A stretch of 64,000 nt of DNA from Paracidovorax oryzae ATCC 19882 (lineage in GTDB: Bacteria; Pseudomonadota; Gammaproteobacteria; Burkholderiales; Burkholderiaceae_C). The stretch spans positions 1 through 64,000 of the forward strand of contig NZ_JMKU01000014.1 of the NCBI RefSeq assembly GCF_000687165.1. The letters run 5' to 3'. Both the position numbers and the translations under genes were made by a program. The notes below the pieces were generated by a model. The model was not told the origin of the DNA. It was given only the letters and a program-made list of their open reading frames with translations, and did no database searches. This document shows positions 50,868 to 60,647 of the stretch, piece after piece. Position 1 is the first letter of the stretch. Every line of letters begins with the position of its first letter.

Positions 50868-52243
50868 TGCTTGGGAACCTCGACGCGGCCGTCGAAGACC
50901 GGCGCGGGATCGGCCCGCGAGCCGCCGGTGACCGCGTTGGACGAAGCGCCTGCCGCCAGCTGGTTCTGCATAATCGCCAGGGCTGTCTCGCCGGTCATCT
51001 CCTTGCGGATCCGGAACTCGTACATGAGGTCATTGATGTATTGGGTCAGGCGGTCGATCTTGGTCTGCACCTCGCTGTTGACCTGGCCGTTTGCGCTCGC
51101 CTGGGGCAAGCTCAGCCCGGAAATCAGCGCGTTGCGGGCCACCAGGGCCTTGTCCACCACCTTGTGCATGGCGATCTCCTGCGCCAGACGGTTCACGGCC
51201 ACGGATCGCACATCCTTCGGCAGCTTGCGCATCGCATCCATCAGCTGCGGGCTCACGGCGATGCCCGGGGCGCTCACCTTGACCAGGTCGGCCTGTCCGA
51301 CCGTGTTCGCCTCGGCGAGCGTCCGCATCGTCGGAAGCACGGATTCGAGCTCCTGCTCGAACTTCGGGCCCAGGCCGGTGGCCGTCACCGTCGAAGTCGC
51401 GGTCGGGCAGCTGGAGTCCTGCGTGCACAGGTAGATCTTCTGATCGCCCAGGACCTCGGTGCTCCACTTCGCGAGGTCGTCCGGCGTTTTGAACGCCTGG
51501 ACCAGGCGGGTGGAGGCGAGGGAGGAACTGCCGTAGTTGGCTGTGGATATCGTGCTGGCCGTTTTGTTGATGGTCAGGTTGTAGCCGGCCACGGCCAGGT
51601 CACGCACCGGCTGGATGGGCGCAGTGCCGGCGCCGCCGGCCCGGGTGCCGAACACCCAGGGCAGGCCGGCGCGCTGCGCGACCTCGTTCTTGTTGATGTC
51701 GATCTTGGCTTGAACGACGTTGCCGCCAGTCGAAGCGGCGACCTTCCAGGCATCGCCCTTGGCCAGGGCGACATAGTCCTCGTACGGATCCTTGCCGGCC
51801 TTGATGAGCGCCTCCATGTCCTCACAGGACTTGAGCGAGGACGCCACCAGCAGATCGGCCTTCTGTGAGAAGTTCTGGAACAGCTGGTACAGCCCGGGTT
51901 GCGCCCGCTGCAGGAAGTAGAGCGGTAGCGCGGCGATGCCCGCCTGGATGGCTCCCGAAATGGTCGCGCCCAGATTGGAGATGCCATTCATAAGCGCGGA
52001 CCACGACGCACCGATGTCGAAGCGGCCGCACGAGTAGTTGGCGCGCACGCCGGCGCTGAACTGGTTTGCCATCATGCCGCGGTTGGGCGCGGCGCCGCCG
52101 GGAGATCCGCCGCCCATGCGGTAGTAGAGGCTGGACGAGGAGACGGGCTGCGCGGCCGCGGGGGCCGCGGCGGCGAGCAGTGCGGCGGCAGTGCAGGCGG
52201 CGACGAGCACCGGGCGCAGGCGCGACAGGGCGAAGGGTGACAT
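50864..52243 (-). CDS. PFL_4711-type ICE protein (TIGR03755-like)
   Basis: A 459-residue exported protein with a signal peptide (AACTAAALLAAAAPAAAQ). It carries the conserved NYSCGRFDIGASWSALMNGI, GNVVQAKIDINKNEVAQRAG and a C-terminal MYEFRIRKEMTGETALAIMQ, matching the PFL_4711 family of MPF-G elements. Probable TraH/TraN-like periplasmic assembly factor. It lies immediately after traU, the standard order. Confidence 0.8.
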   Translation of the reverse strand: MSPFALSRLRPVLVAACTAAALLAAAAPAAAQPVSSSSLYYRMGGGSPGGAAPNRGMMANQFSAGVRANYSCGRFDIGASWSALMNGISNLGATISGAIQAGIAALPLYFLQRAQPGLYQLFQNFSQKADLLVASSLKSCEDMEALIKAGKDPYEDYVALAKGDAWKVAASTGGNVVQAKIDINKNEVAQRAGLPWVFGTRAGGAGTAPIQPVRDLAVAGYNLTINKTASTISTANYGSSSLASTRLVQAFKTPDDLAKWSTEVLGDQKIYLCTQDSSCPTATSTVTATGLGPKFEQELESVLPTMRTLAEANTVGQADLVKVSAPGIAVSPQLMDAMRKLPKDVRSVAVNRLAQEIAMHKVVDKALVARNALISGLSLPQASANGQVNSEVQTKIDRLTQYINDLMYEFRIRKEMTGETALAIMQNQLAAGASSNAVTGGSRADPAPVFDGRVEVPKQ

Positions 52244-52253
52244 GTCGAGGTCC

Positions 52254-53549
52254 TTACGGTACAGAAAACAGGAACGCGCCGCGGCGCTGGCAGCACACGT
52301 AGTGCTTCCACAGGTTCCAGGAATAGCCATCGGCGGAATCGGTCTGGGCATCGCCCCAGGAGGTGAGGGACAGCGAGTCGTTGGTGCCGAACTGCTCGCA
52401 GCTGGTCCAGACGTTCGGATGGAGCATCTGCCACTGCGCCTTGTCTTCGTTGAAGTAGACGTAGTCCTTCGTGCCCTGCAGTTCCACCTTGGCGTAGATG
52501 TGCGGTTGGGCGGAGCGGTAGATGATCGACTTGACGCGCTCGGCCAGGACCGCCGAGGCCTTCACCGGGTGGGCCTGGATGATTTCGCCGGTGCGCGGGA
52601 ACGTCGGCCCCCACGTCTGCGTGTAGCCGCTGCCGACTTCGCCCAGCCCGGGAACCCACGAGTCGGGATACAGCATCTCGACGGGAATGACCCCTCGCCA
52701 GAAGGGCGCATCGAGCTCCGATTGGAAGTGCAGCCCGAACAGCGTGGCACTGCCCGGGCACAGCAACATGGTGCCGCCGGTGGAGCCGGTGATCATGCTG
52801 CCGATCTGCATGAAGGTGTTGGAAGCGCCGTAGACCAGGTTCACGGTCTCTGCGATCTCCATCACCTGGCTCACGCCCTGCACACCTCGCATGATCGTCT
52901 GCAGGCTACCGAGCAGCTGGCCCGGGGCGTCGAGCATCTTGCGGGCATCGGACGCCACCGTGCTCGCGATCGAGGAGGGCACGTTGGCCCAGCTGGCGCC
53001 GATGCTGGGAAGCTGGCTGGGGAACTGGGCTAGCTCGAACGGGCCCGGGATGACCAGGGTAGTGGGCATCGTCACCTGCCCGCCGTTCGCGATGATGCTG
53101 GCCAGCATGCCGGCCGGATTCCCGATCGCATCGGCACCCTTGAAGTTCGCCATGGCGGACGTCGAATTGAGCCCGCCGGCGGACGAATCGAACAGCTGGC
53201 TGAACACGGTGGAGCTCGCCCCGTTCATGGTCGTGGCCACGATACGGCCGATGTCGCTCCACGGGTGCTGCAGTGGCTCGTTGTACGTGCTCACCACCAC
53301 GTCGGGCACGTAGTGGCTGATCTTGATGGAGGTCTCGATCCAGCAGAAGGCGAGCTTGCAACGCAGGAAGAAGCACACGCCCTCCACACGGTAGGACAGG
53401 CATGAGGCGAGGCCGGCCGCGGTGCCGGCGATGACGCCTGGCGTGGTGATGGCCTGCGCCGGCATGGGCAACCCGAGCGTCAGCACCGAGCTCGCAGCCG
53501 CGAGTGCGATGCCCTTTCGCAGGGCGGTGGCGATTCGGGTGAACGTCAT
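52254..53549 (-). CDS. traU: TraU-like ICE protein (PFL_4710 type)
   Basis: A 431-residue periplasmic protein of the TraU family, required for DNA transfer and pilus formation. The signal peptide (SVLTLGLPMPAQA) is followed by a cysteine-rich mature part (CLSYRVEGVCFFLRCKLAFCW), typical of TraU. HPWSDIGR and the C-terminal WNLWKHYVCC are further landmarks. The many cysteines probably need the DsbC-like isomerase encoded at 17.3 kb. It overlaps the DUF1525 gene by 4 nt. Confidence 0.85.
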   Translation of the reverse strand: MTFTRIATALRKGIALAAASSVLTLGLPMPAQAITTPGVIAGTAAGLASCLSYRVEGVCFFLRCKLAFCWIETSIKISHYVPDVVVSTYNEPLQHPWSDIGRIVATTMNGASSTVFSQLFDSSAGGLNSTSAMANFKGADAIGNPAGMLASIIANGGQVTMPTTLVIPGPFELAQFPSQLPSIGASWANVPSSIASTVASDARKMLDAPGQLLGSLQTIMRGVQGVSQVMEIAETVNLVYGASNTFMQIGSMITGSTGGTMLLCPGSATLFGLHFQSELDAPFWRGVIPVEMLYPDSWVPGLGEVGSGYTQTWGPTFPRTGEIIQAHPVKASAVLAERVKSIIYRSAQPHIYAKVELQGTKDYVYFNEDKAQWQMLHPNVWTSCEQFGTNDSLSLTSWGDAQTDSADGYSWNLWKHYVCCQRRGAFLFSVP

Positions 53550-53980
53550 CGGGCGCCCCTCGCCTTGGATTGCTGGTACAGGCCGACCGCGTGCTGCACG
53601 TCGGCCACACCGTAGATCACAGCCTCACGGTTGATCACCACGGCTGGCAGGCGCGTGAGCCGGTAGTGCATCGCCAGAGACATGCCGTTGGCCGCCTGCG
53701 TGATCTGGTCCTTGTAGCGGGCGCGGATCTGCGCCTCCTGCTGTTGCATGTATGCCCGGGCCTGGGCCTCGTTCGCCGGCAACCGGGCACTGAACTGGCG
53801 GCCCAGCTGGGCGAGCGCGTCGACGCGATACACCTGGAGCACGTAGGGAGGTTGGGATGGCGTGGAGAGGTTGGTTGCGCTGTTGGCGAACACCTCCACC
53901 GTGGTGACCGATGGAGCACCCTGGGCCCACACGGCACCGGCGGAACACACGGCCGCGGCGATGAGGATCCTGCGCTTCAT
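53546..53980 (-). CDS. DUF1525 ICE protein (PFL_4709 type)
   Basis: A 144-residue exported protein with a signal peptide (ILIAAAVCSAGAVWAQ). It has VTTVEVFANSATNL and a C-terminal RLTRLPAVVINREAVIYGV, the DUF1525 pattern with a thioredoxin-like fold but no CxxC. TrbC/TraF-like role in pilus assembly is likely. ATG overlaps the traC stop as ATGA (53977-53980). Confidence 0.8.
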   Translation of the reverse strand: MKRRILIAAAVCSAGAVWAQGAPSVTTVEVFANSATNLSTPSQPPYVLQVYRVDALAQLGRQFSARLPANEAQARAYMQQQEAQIRARYKDQITQAANGMSLAMHYRLTRLPAVVINREAVIYGVADVQHAVGLYQQSKARGAR

Positions 53981-56871
53981 GCCCGTGCCTCCGCCAGCTT
54001 CTCGGCCACCATGTAGGCTGCCTCGAGCTCGGTGCAGCCATGGGCATCCATGAGGCGCCGACGGTGGGCCTTCTCGTGCCCTTCCGTCATCGCGAGAGCG
54101 ATGGGAACAGCGGGCGGCACGTTTCTGAACAGCCACTGGCCGGTTGCACTGATGAGCACGCCCTCGGTGTACTTGGGCGGCTCCTTCACGGCCGACTCCA
54201 TCATGCGCCGCTGCTCGGACGTGAGATTGCGGAAGCGCGCCACCTCCTCGATCTCCGACTTGTCCATCGTGAGCAGCATCCAGAATTCGCACATGGACAA
54301 CACGCGCTCCATGCTGTCCGGGAAGTCCTTCAAGTTCTGGGTCGCGAGCCAGAACCAGATGTTCAGCTTGCGCCACATCTTGGTGGCCTTGGCCACCTTC
54401 GGGCCCAGCAGATCGTTGGTGGTGATGAGGTGGCCCTCGTCGGTCAGCATGATGAGCGGACGGCCCTGGTCCTGGAACTGCTCGCCGCGCGACTGGACCG
54501 AATCGATCAGGCTGGTGTAGGCGACGGCGAGCGCGTCGCCGTAGCCATCCTTCGTGAGCGTGCCCATCTCCACCAGGGTCACGTCGGCGTCTGGCCAGTC
54601 ACCGCCGTAGCGGTTGAAGAGCTTCCCACGCAGTCCCTGGGTGAACGTCATCATCGACTGCCCCATTTCTTCTGCCCGCGCCTGGCGGTGCGTCGAGAGA
54701 GTAGGGTCGTTGTGCATCGCCATGAGGGCGATGGCGACGTCCTGGGTCAGCGGATGCTTGTGGCCTCCCTTCGATGCCTGCAGCGCCGCCTTGATGATGG
54801 CCCGTGTCACCAGGTAGCGGTCGGCACGGCTCATGCGCGCGACCTCGGCCGGCTCGCCTCCGGTGATCATCATGATGGCGGCGATCAGCATCTCGCCCAA
54901 CAGATCTCGCTTCTCATCAACGCCGTCGTCGTCGCTATCCGTGTCTGCTGCCTGGGCCTCGATCACCGTATCGACGGTCTCCATGATCTTCGAGCTCTTG
55001 CCGCCGTCCGCCGCCTCGTCCACGGTCAGGCCCGCATTGCGCTTCGCCTGGTTCTCTGCCGCATGGAAGGAATCCATGATCTCCTTGTCCTGAAGCAGCC
55101 GGGCACCGTGCACGAACGGCGGCAAGGACTCCTCGCAGTCCATGGTCAGCCGCACCCGGTGCACCGACAGGCCCTTGGCGGCCATGTCCTTCACCAGCAG
55201 GTCGAAGGACATGCCGGCGTCGACGATCACCAGGCGCGGCCGGTGGACGGCCATGGAGAACATGGCCTGGTAGTTCAGCGTCGCCGACTTGCCCGCGCCC
55301 GTGGGCCCGAGCACCAACATGTGCGCGTTCTTCTTGCGGTCGAGCTTGTTGAGCGGGTCCATGAACAGCGGCTCGCCGCCGCGGTTCCAGTACCACATGC
55401 CGGGGTGCGGCGTGCCGCGGGAGCGGCCGTACACGGGCGCGATCGCAGCGATGTGGCTCGCGAACGTGAGACGAGAGCGCAGCATGTACCGCTGGTCGAA
55501 GTCCGGATCGAAGTTGAAGGGCAGCGCGCGCACGAAGCTGTCGAGCGGCACCAGATCATGGCGCGGATCCACGAAGCGCATTCCGGTGGGAACGAGCAGC
55601 GCATTCACCTCCGAGATCGCGGCGTCGAGATCGGTCCGGTCGCGGCCCGTGAGGTACAGCGTGACGAACATCGGGTAGAGCTTGTCGCCGTTCACCATGC
55701 GCTGGAGCACCCGCTCGCACTCAGCGTGCGCCTCCATGGCGATGGCGGTCTTCGCCCGCGACTTGTCGCGGATGCGTTCCACCTTCCGCTCCACCAGGTG
55801 CTGCGGCGTCACGGTGACGGTCATCGACAGCATGGATCCGGGTGGGAGGCGGTCGAAGCGCGCATAGCTCTCCTTGCCGCTGGTGAGCTCCGCCGAGAAG
55901 TGGCCAATGGCGGGCTGGCCACGCAGGTTCTGCAGCGTGAGGGCCTTCACGGGCACGCCGTCGAATTCGAAGAGGCCGGCATCGACGTCCGCACGCGGCT
56001 GGCTGAGCGACAGCGACTCGGCCAGGTCCCAGTCGAACATGCCTTCAGGCATCTCGCCCGGGTAGGGCGCCTTCTGGAGCAGCTCACCCGGCGTGGGCGC
56101 CCACGGAACATCGCGATTGAAGAAGGGCAGGAGCCATTCGTAGAAGTCTCGGCCGTTGCAGCGGCGCGCAGTGACGCCCGCCTCGGTGAACGTCGCAAAC
56201 AACGTCGTAGCGGCGCCCTCCATCTGCTTGATCGGCTCGGCCGGCTCGTTCGCCAGGCCGGTGAACTTGCGGTAGATGCAGCAGCGCACGCGGCGCTGCT
56301 GGCCCCGCCAGACCTGGCCGGTGACGAGGGTGTCAGTGAACAGGCCCTGCGGGCGAGACACCTGGTCCAGGTGCTTGCGCATCTCGGCCAGGACGGACTG
56401 GGTGTACTCGGAGGAAATCACCTCCTGGGCCCGGCGCGGGTTGTCCTTGTGCTGGGACAAGATGTAGTCGTGCAGCTGCTGGTTCAGGATCTCGACGTTG
56501 CGGTCGTCGCTCAAGAAGAACTGCACGATCCAGGGCGAGCCTTCGGCCTCGGGGATCGCCTGCAGGGCCTCCTGCACCTTGCGGGCGCGCTCCTGCAGGT
56601 AGGTGAGCGGCTGCGCCTCGGTGGCCACCGGACTGAGCTCGAACATGGCGCCCAGGGTGGCGCCATCGCGCATGGCAAACACCTGCTCCGCCGGCGAATA
56701 GCAAACGTACGGCAGAAGCTCGGTGAACGACGGCGGCCTGGCCGCCATCCTGCGACGGTCCGCCAAGGTCATCGGCTTGCCAGTCGCGCTGGAGGCAGCG
56801 CGCGACGGCGCAGCGCGTTCCCCGCTTGCCGGCGCGGAGCGGCCAAGCAGTACGTCGAACCATTTCTTCAT
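53977..56871 (-). CDS. traC: TraC/VirB4-type conjugative ATPase (PFL_4706 type)
   Basis: The main T4SS ATPase, 964 residues, at the cytoplasmic face of the inner membrane. Walker A is GPTGAGKSATLN (522-533). The Walker B region near residue 835 reads RPLIMLTDEGHLI, followed by WFWLATQNLKDFP, the VirB4 sensor-like motif. ATG 56871 overlaps the lipoprotein gene stop; the upstream open frame overlaps that gene and is not used. Length is normal for the ICE TraC family. Confidence 0.92.
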   Translation of the reverse strand: MKKWFDVLLGRSAPASGERAAPSRAASSATGKPMTLADRRRMAARPPSFTELLPYVCYSPAEQVFAMRDGATLGAMFELSPVATEAQPLTYLQERARKVQEALQAIPEAEGSPWIVQFFLSDDRNVEILNQQLHDYILSQHKDNPRRAQEVISSEYTQSVLAEMRKHLDQVSRPQGLFTDTLVTGQVWRGQQRRVRCCIYRKFTGLANEPAEPIKQMEGAATTLFATFTEAGVTARRCNGRDFYEWLLPFFNRDVPWAPTPGELLQKAPYPGEMPEGMFDWDLAESLSLSQPRADVDAGLFEFDGVPVKALTLQNLRGQPAIGHFSAELTSGKESYARFDRLPPGSMLSMTVTVTPQHLVERKVERIRDKSRAKTAIAMEAHAECERVLQRMVNGDKLYPMFVTLYLTGRDRTDLDAAISEVNALLVPTGMRFVDPRHDLVPLDSFVRALPFNFDPDFDQRYMLRSRLTFASHIAAIAPVYGRSRGTPHPGMWYWNRGGEPLFMDPLNKLDRKKNAHMLVLGPTGAGKSATLNYQAMFSMAVHRPRLVIVDAGMSFDLLVKDMAAKGLSVHRVRLTMDCEESLPPFVHGARLLQDKEIMDSFHAAENQAKRNAGLTVDEAADGGKSSKIMETVDTVIEAQAADTDSDDDGVDEKRDLLGEMLIAAIMMITGGEPAEVARMSRADRYLVTRAIIKAALQASKGGHKHPLTQDVAIALMAMHNDPTLSTHRQARAEEMGQSMMTFTQGLRGKLFNRYGGDWPDADVTLVEMGTLTKDGYGDALAVAYTSLIDSVQSRGEQFQDQGRPLIMLTDEGHLITTNDLLGPKVAKATKMWRKLNIWFWLATQNLKDFPDSMERVLSMCEFWMLLTMDKSEIEEVARFRNLTSEQRRMMESAVKEPPKYTEGVLISATGQWLFRNVPPAVPIALAMTEGHEKAHRRRLMDAHGCTELEAAYMVAEKLAEARA

Positions 56872-57353
56872 CGACGGCCTCCTTCCGCAGGCGAGCGGCC
56901 CTGGACGGCGGCGCGGCCGCGCAGCAAATCTTCCTGCACCTCGCCGGGCAGGGCGTACTCCGTCTGCTCGTACATCGGGAACACCGTGACGTACCCCGGC
57001 ACCGGGTACTTGCCCTTCGCCAGGTGGGGGTACACGACCATCACCAGGTCGGGGTTCGCCAGGCGGGCAAAGCGCTGCTGCATGGGCTCGACGGCCGACC
57101 AATAGCGCTGGGTCCGGCCATCGTCAGCAGTGAGCGGGCGCGCGAGCGCGTCGTGCTCCAGCCGTTCCCGGGGCGTGGACAGGGACCGCTCCGGCGCGCC
57201 GCCGGCGGCCTTGCCGCGGTAGACGTCCAGGACGGTGGGACTGCCTTCGGTCACCTCCTTGAGCGGGCTCTCTCTCGGACCGCTGACGGAGCAACCGGCG
57301 AGCAGCGTAGCGGAAAGCGACAGGACAGCGAGGATGCGGCTATTCGAGGCCAT
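56868..57353 (-). CDS. TraV-like T4SS lipoprotein (TIGR03751 type)
   Basis: A 161-residue outer-membrane lipoprotein: lipobox LLAGC with Cys21, then GSPTVLDVYRGKAAG and YPHLAKGKYPVPGYVTVFPMYE, characteristic of the TIGR03751 family in MPF-G operons. It probably forms the outer ring of the core complex with the TraK- and TraB-like proteins. It overlaps the upstream gene by 14 nt and traC by 4 nt. Confidence 0.85.
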   Translation of the reverse strand: MASNSRILAVLSLSATLLAGCSVSGPRESPLKEVTEGSPTVLDVYRGKAAGGAPERSLSTPRERLEHDALARPLTADDGRTQRYWSAVEPMQQRFARLANPDLVMVVYPHLAKGKYPVPGYVTVFPMYEQTEYALPGEVQEDLLRGRAAVQGRSPAEGGRR

Positions 57354-58794
57354 AGCGGGCTCCGGAGAGGACGTTGGAGGATTGGGTGCGGTGGAGGATC
57401 TTTCGCGCGTTCGCGGGCTTGTCGATCGCAACCTCGGTGTCCAGGTGCACGACCAGCTGCTGGCCGGCCGGCGTGACCACGGCGTCGAACGAGCTCTTGA
57501 GGCGTTCGGTGAGCCAGCGCGTGAGTTCGTCGGCCGCGCCCGACCCCATGCGGCCGAGCGCAAAGCTGCCCGCATTGCCGGTGACGGCCGAGGACGTCGA
57601 GTCGCCGCGGTTGAGCGTCGTCGTTTGCGCCTGGGCCAGCGCCTCGGCGGCGACGCCGAGGCCCTTGGCACCCACGATGTCGGTCAGGTAGGCCGGGGCG
57701 TTCGTGACGAACTTGCCCTGGATGCAGGGATTGCCGTGCAAGTCGCTGATGAAGCCGAGATCGCTCGTACCGCCAGAGCCGATTCCCCCGTTGGTGGATG
57801 CCCCCGAGCGGCGAGCGGAGATCGTGCGGATCGTTCCGTCGTTGAAGACGAAGGTCATGCTGCGCACCTTGCCCTCGGTGCAGGACAGCGCCATGTCGCC
57901 GATCGCCACGCCGGTCACCACCATGCCCGCCAGATCTTCCGGGAGCTCCCAACCGTTGGCCGCCAGGTTCTCGCGCCCGACGATCGCCTTGAACTGCATC
58001 GGGTCGGTCACCCGGCCATTGACCGGCACGCGGCCGATGAGGCTCGTCATGGCGGTCACGCCGGTGAGCGTGGAATTCTCCGGAAGCGTGAAATACGGCT
58101 CTGCCTCCGGCTTCTCGGACGCCGCCTGGGCGGCGCGCGTCGCACTGCCCGTGCCAGTGGATCCACCTGCGCCAGCGGCCGCTGCGGCCGCAGCCGTCGC
58201 GCTGCCCGGGCTGCGGACGTAGCGCGTGGTGGTCATTCCCTGGTTGCTTTGTGTCTGCGCGACATACCCCATCGGCGGCACGACCTTGTAGCCCACTGCG
58301 CCCGCGGCGCCATCCGCGGACATGTCCTGCGCTACAGCGCCATCGACGGGTGCGGCCGGATGCCTGCCCAGGGAGTCGAGCGTGTCTGTGGCATTGCCCC
58401 AGGCATTCGCGATGACGTCGACGGGCGAATTGGCAGCGCCTCCCGCCTTCGCCTGGCGGGGCGGTGCTGGTTGGTCTGGAGCGCCCGTAGCCGCATTCGG
58501 TTCTGCGCTGACGGCCTGCGATGGAATTCCGCCCAGCTTGAGCTGCCGCCTCAGTTCCTCGTTCTCGCGGAGTACACGCTCCGCCCACTGCCGCAGTTCG
58601 CGATTCGACGCGACCACCGTGGCCAGGGTCTCTGCCGGCGTGTCCTCGTCGGCTCCTGCCGTCTTGGGCAGCGGAACAGCCTTCATCGGCTCCGAGGCGG
58701 GCGATGGATTGCGGTTCATCATGAAGATGGTGCCGACGATCGCAATGGCGACGATCGCCAGGACCGGGATGAATCGATTGCTCTTGACGGCCAT
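57340..58794 (-). CDS. TraB/VirB10-like protein (PFL_4705, TIGR03752 type)
   Basis: A 484-residue core-complex scaffold. An N-terminal membrane helix (FIPVLAIVAIAIVGTIFMM) is followed by a coiled coil (ASNRELRQWAERVLRENEELRRQL), a Pro/Ala/Gly-rich linker and a C-terminal VirB10-like domain with LTGVTAMTSLIGRVPVNG and YLTDIVGAKGL. It should span the envelope and contact both membranes. It starts 8 nt after the TraK-like stop. Confidence 0.88.
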   Translation of the reverse strand: MAVKSNRFIPVLAIVAIAIVGTIFMMNRNPSPASEPMKAVPLPKTAGADEDTPAETLATVVASNRELRQWAERVLRENEELRRQLKLGGIPSQAVSAEPNAATGAPDQPAPPRQAKAGGAANSPVDVIANAWGNATDTLDSLGRHPAAPVDGAVAQDMSADGAAGAVGYKVVPPMGYVAQTQSNQGMTTTRYVRSPGSATAAAAAAAGAGGSTGTGSATRAAQAASEKPEAEPYFTLPENSTLTGVTAMTSLIGRVPVNGRVTDPMQFKAIVGRENLAANGWELPEDLAGMVVTGVAIGDMALSCTEGKVRSMTFVFNDGTIRTISARRSGASTNGGIGSGGTSDLGFISDLHGNPCIQGKFVTNAPAYLTDIVGAKGLGVAAEALAQAQTTTLNRGDSTSSAVTGNAGSFALGRMGSGAADELTRWLTERLKSSFDAVVTPAGQQLVVHLDTEVAIDKPANARKILHRTQSSNVLSGARYGLE

Positions 58795-58802
58795 GGGCTA
58801 CC

Positions 58803-59891
58803 TCACAGACAGGATTCGAACGCGCGTTCGCACACCAGGTAGATGGCAGTGGTGTCGGTATCACTTCCAGCAGGCCCGATGCGACCGTGCTGAGCGGTCG
58901 CCGCCAGCCAGCGCCCCCGCAGGCTTTCCAGAGGGACTTCCACCGGGAAGCGGGAACGGTTGGTGATGCGTACAGCGGTGACGGTCAGCCCGCCGGCCCG
59001 CCACTGTCCGACGGGCACGGCCTGGACGGCTGCGCCGCGCACCAGGCCGGCCAACTCGTCGCTGGTCACGGCGACCTGGCTCACGCCCGCGATAGGGCTT
59101 GCGAGCCGGCGCGGCGCATACAGCTGGCGAGCGGCGTACCGGGTCAGCTGCACCATGTCCACCTCCGGTCCCGCGGCGGCCCGGGGCCCGGCTGCCACAC
59201 CGTCCACGGCGGTCGGCTGCGCCACCGTGCCAGGCTCAACGACGGACACCTGCAATTCGCCGCCCGCCGCTCCGGCGCCGGACGGTTTGGTGGCCACCAG
59301 ATCCAGCGGGATTTGCTGGCCGCTGTCCACGAGCTCGGCGACGATGCGAATGGGCGTGAACGGCACCAGGGCCGTCACGTACAGCGTTCCACCAATCGAC
59401 TCGACACGGGCAACGGCCTCGATGTCGCTCGGGACATGCAACAGGGCGTCAGCCGGCAGCGTGACAAGGCGCTCCTGGCCCACGGTCAGGTTCACCCGCA
59501 CCGGCTCTCGCGCGAAAACAGCGCGTTCCGCAGGAGCAGACGCGGTACCTGTGAGCGGCGCAGGCCCCACGCTTCGCAGGGTCGCTCGCGCGGCGGCGGC
59601 GCGAGCGATTGATGGCCCGCCGGCGCCGGCCAGGGGCGCCGGCAGACTCATGCCGGCGACGGTGTTCTGCGCGGGGCGCGCGGGCTTCGCTGCGGCGGCC
59701 GGCGCCTGCCCAAGGTCCACGGCTTCCACAGGCGCGTTGTTCTGCGTGGTGGGCCGTCCTGAGTTGATGAGATCGGGCGGAGGCGCCCCGACATTCAGTG
59801 GCTCGACCTGCTGCGCGTGCAACTGAGCCGAGGTGCACGCGACGATGAGCGCGAGCAGGGGGCGATAGGTTCGGTGATGAGGATGGAGCAT
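58803..59891 (-). CDS. TraK/VirB9-like protein (PFL_4704, TIGR03749 type)
   Basis: A 362-residue exported protein with a signal peptide (LLALIVACTSAQLHAQ). A long Ala/Pro-rich linker precedes a beta-rich domain (GQERLVTLPADALLHVPSDI, GGTLYVTALVPFTPIRI). It should form the core-complex ring with the TraV- and TraB-like proteins. The start is the first ATG of the frame, 15 nt after the TraE-like stop. Confidence 0.85.
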   Translation of the reverse strand: MLHPHHRTYRPLLALIVACTSAQLHAQQVEPLNVGAPPPDLINSGRPTTQNNAPVEAVDLGQAPAAAAKPARPAQNTVAGMSLPAPLAGAGGPSIARAAAARATLRSVGPAPLTGTASAPAERAVFAREPVRVNLTVGQERLVTLPADALLHVPSDIEAVARVESIGGTLYVTALVPFTPIRIVAELVDSGQQIPLDLVATKPSGAGAAGGELQVSVVEPGTVAQPTAVDGVAAGPRAAAGPEVDMVQLTRYAARQLYAPRRLASPIAGVSQVAVTSDELAGLVRGAAVQAVPVGQWRAGGLTVTAVRITNRSRFPVEVPLESLRGRWLAATAQHGRIGPAGSDTDTTAIYLVCERAFESCL

Positions 59892-59906
59892 GGTCAGTCT
59901 GCGGCC

Positions 59907-60647
59907 TCAATCAACGGCTGTGTCCCGCGGCAGGCTGGAGGGGGAGATCGTTCCGGGCAGCCGAGGCGCCTGCACGCTGATACGCACATCGGTCCCGGCC
60001 TTGAGATCCGCCGGGTTGAGGCGGGCAGGGCGGTTGGCGCCGAAGCAGTCCAGCGCGAGATGCCAGGGATTGCGTTCGCGGTCTACGTCGAAACGCACAA
60101 CGCGCAGCGGGTAGCGGATGAAGACGTCTTTCACCGCCTGCCCGCCGAACGTCTCGGTGACCTGCATGTCCAGGAGCACGGTCCAGGCATCGGGCCCATC
60201 CGCAAGCACGCGGTTTTCGGAGTAGGGGAAGCCGGGAATCTCGGAGATCTGCCGGGTGCGCCGGCGCAATTCGCCCTTGCCTTGCCGCAGCTCCATGTCC
60301 GCCTGCAGCTGGGCCTGGCAGCGCGGCGTGAGGTAGTACTGCATGTTGAAGATCTGCTGCCCATAGTCCTGGGCACCATCTGTCTGCCAGCGGTTGACTT
60401 GCTGCCAGATGTAGTAGGCAAAACCGTAGACGTTGGGCGACGGCACCGGCGATCGACCATCGCTGACGCGGACCGTGTCACCCGCCCGCACGTCGGGGGC
60501 CAGGTGGACATCCACCGACTTCGGCTGGCGCCAGGCGAACCAGGTGCTGACGATGCCGAGCGCGATCACGCCCGCCATGGTCTTCGTGAGTCGGTCGTTG
60601 TGACGCCGCTCGGACGCAAGAGCGTCGAGAAATTGACCACTGCTCAT
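59907..60647 (-). CDS. TraE/VirB8-like protein (PFL_4703, TIGR03746 type)
   Basis: A 246-residue bitopic inner-membrane protein. One helix (TMAGVIALGIVSTWFAW) follows LASERRHNDRL; the periplasmic domain contains YGFAYYIWQQVNRWQTDGAQDY, a strong PFL_4703 signature. It should anchor the inner-membrane complex. Its ATG overlaps the previous stop as ATGA (60644-60647). Confidence 0.88.
   Translation of the reverse strand: MSSGQFLDALASERRHNDRLTKTMAGVIALGIVSTWFAWRQPKSVDVHLAPDVRAGDTVRVSDGRSPVPSPNVYGFAYYIWQQVNRWQTDGAQDYGQQIFNMQYYLTPRCQAQLQADMELRQGKGELRRRTRQISEIPGFPYSENRVLADGPDAWTVLLDMQVTETFGGQAVKDVFIRYPLRVVRFDVDRERNPWHLALDCFGANRPARLNPADLKAGTDVRISVQAPRLPGTISPSSLPRDTAVD

Noticed and set aside
54040-57105. 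1021-residue plus-strand frame opposite traC
   Set aside because: It is the antisense of an intact TraC ATPase with clear motifs; long antisense frames are common in GC-rich DNA. The sequence is His/Arg/Val-rich with no domain.
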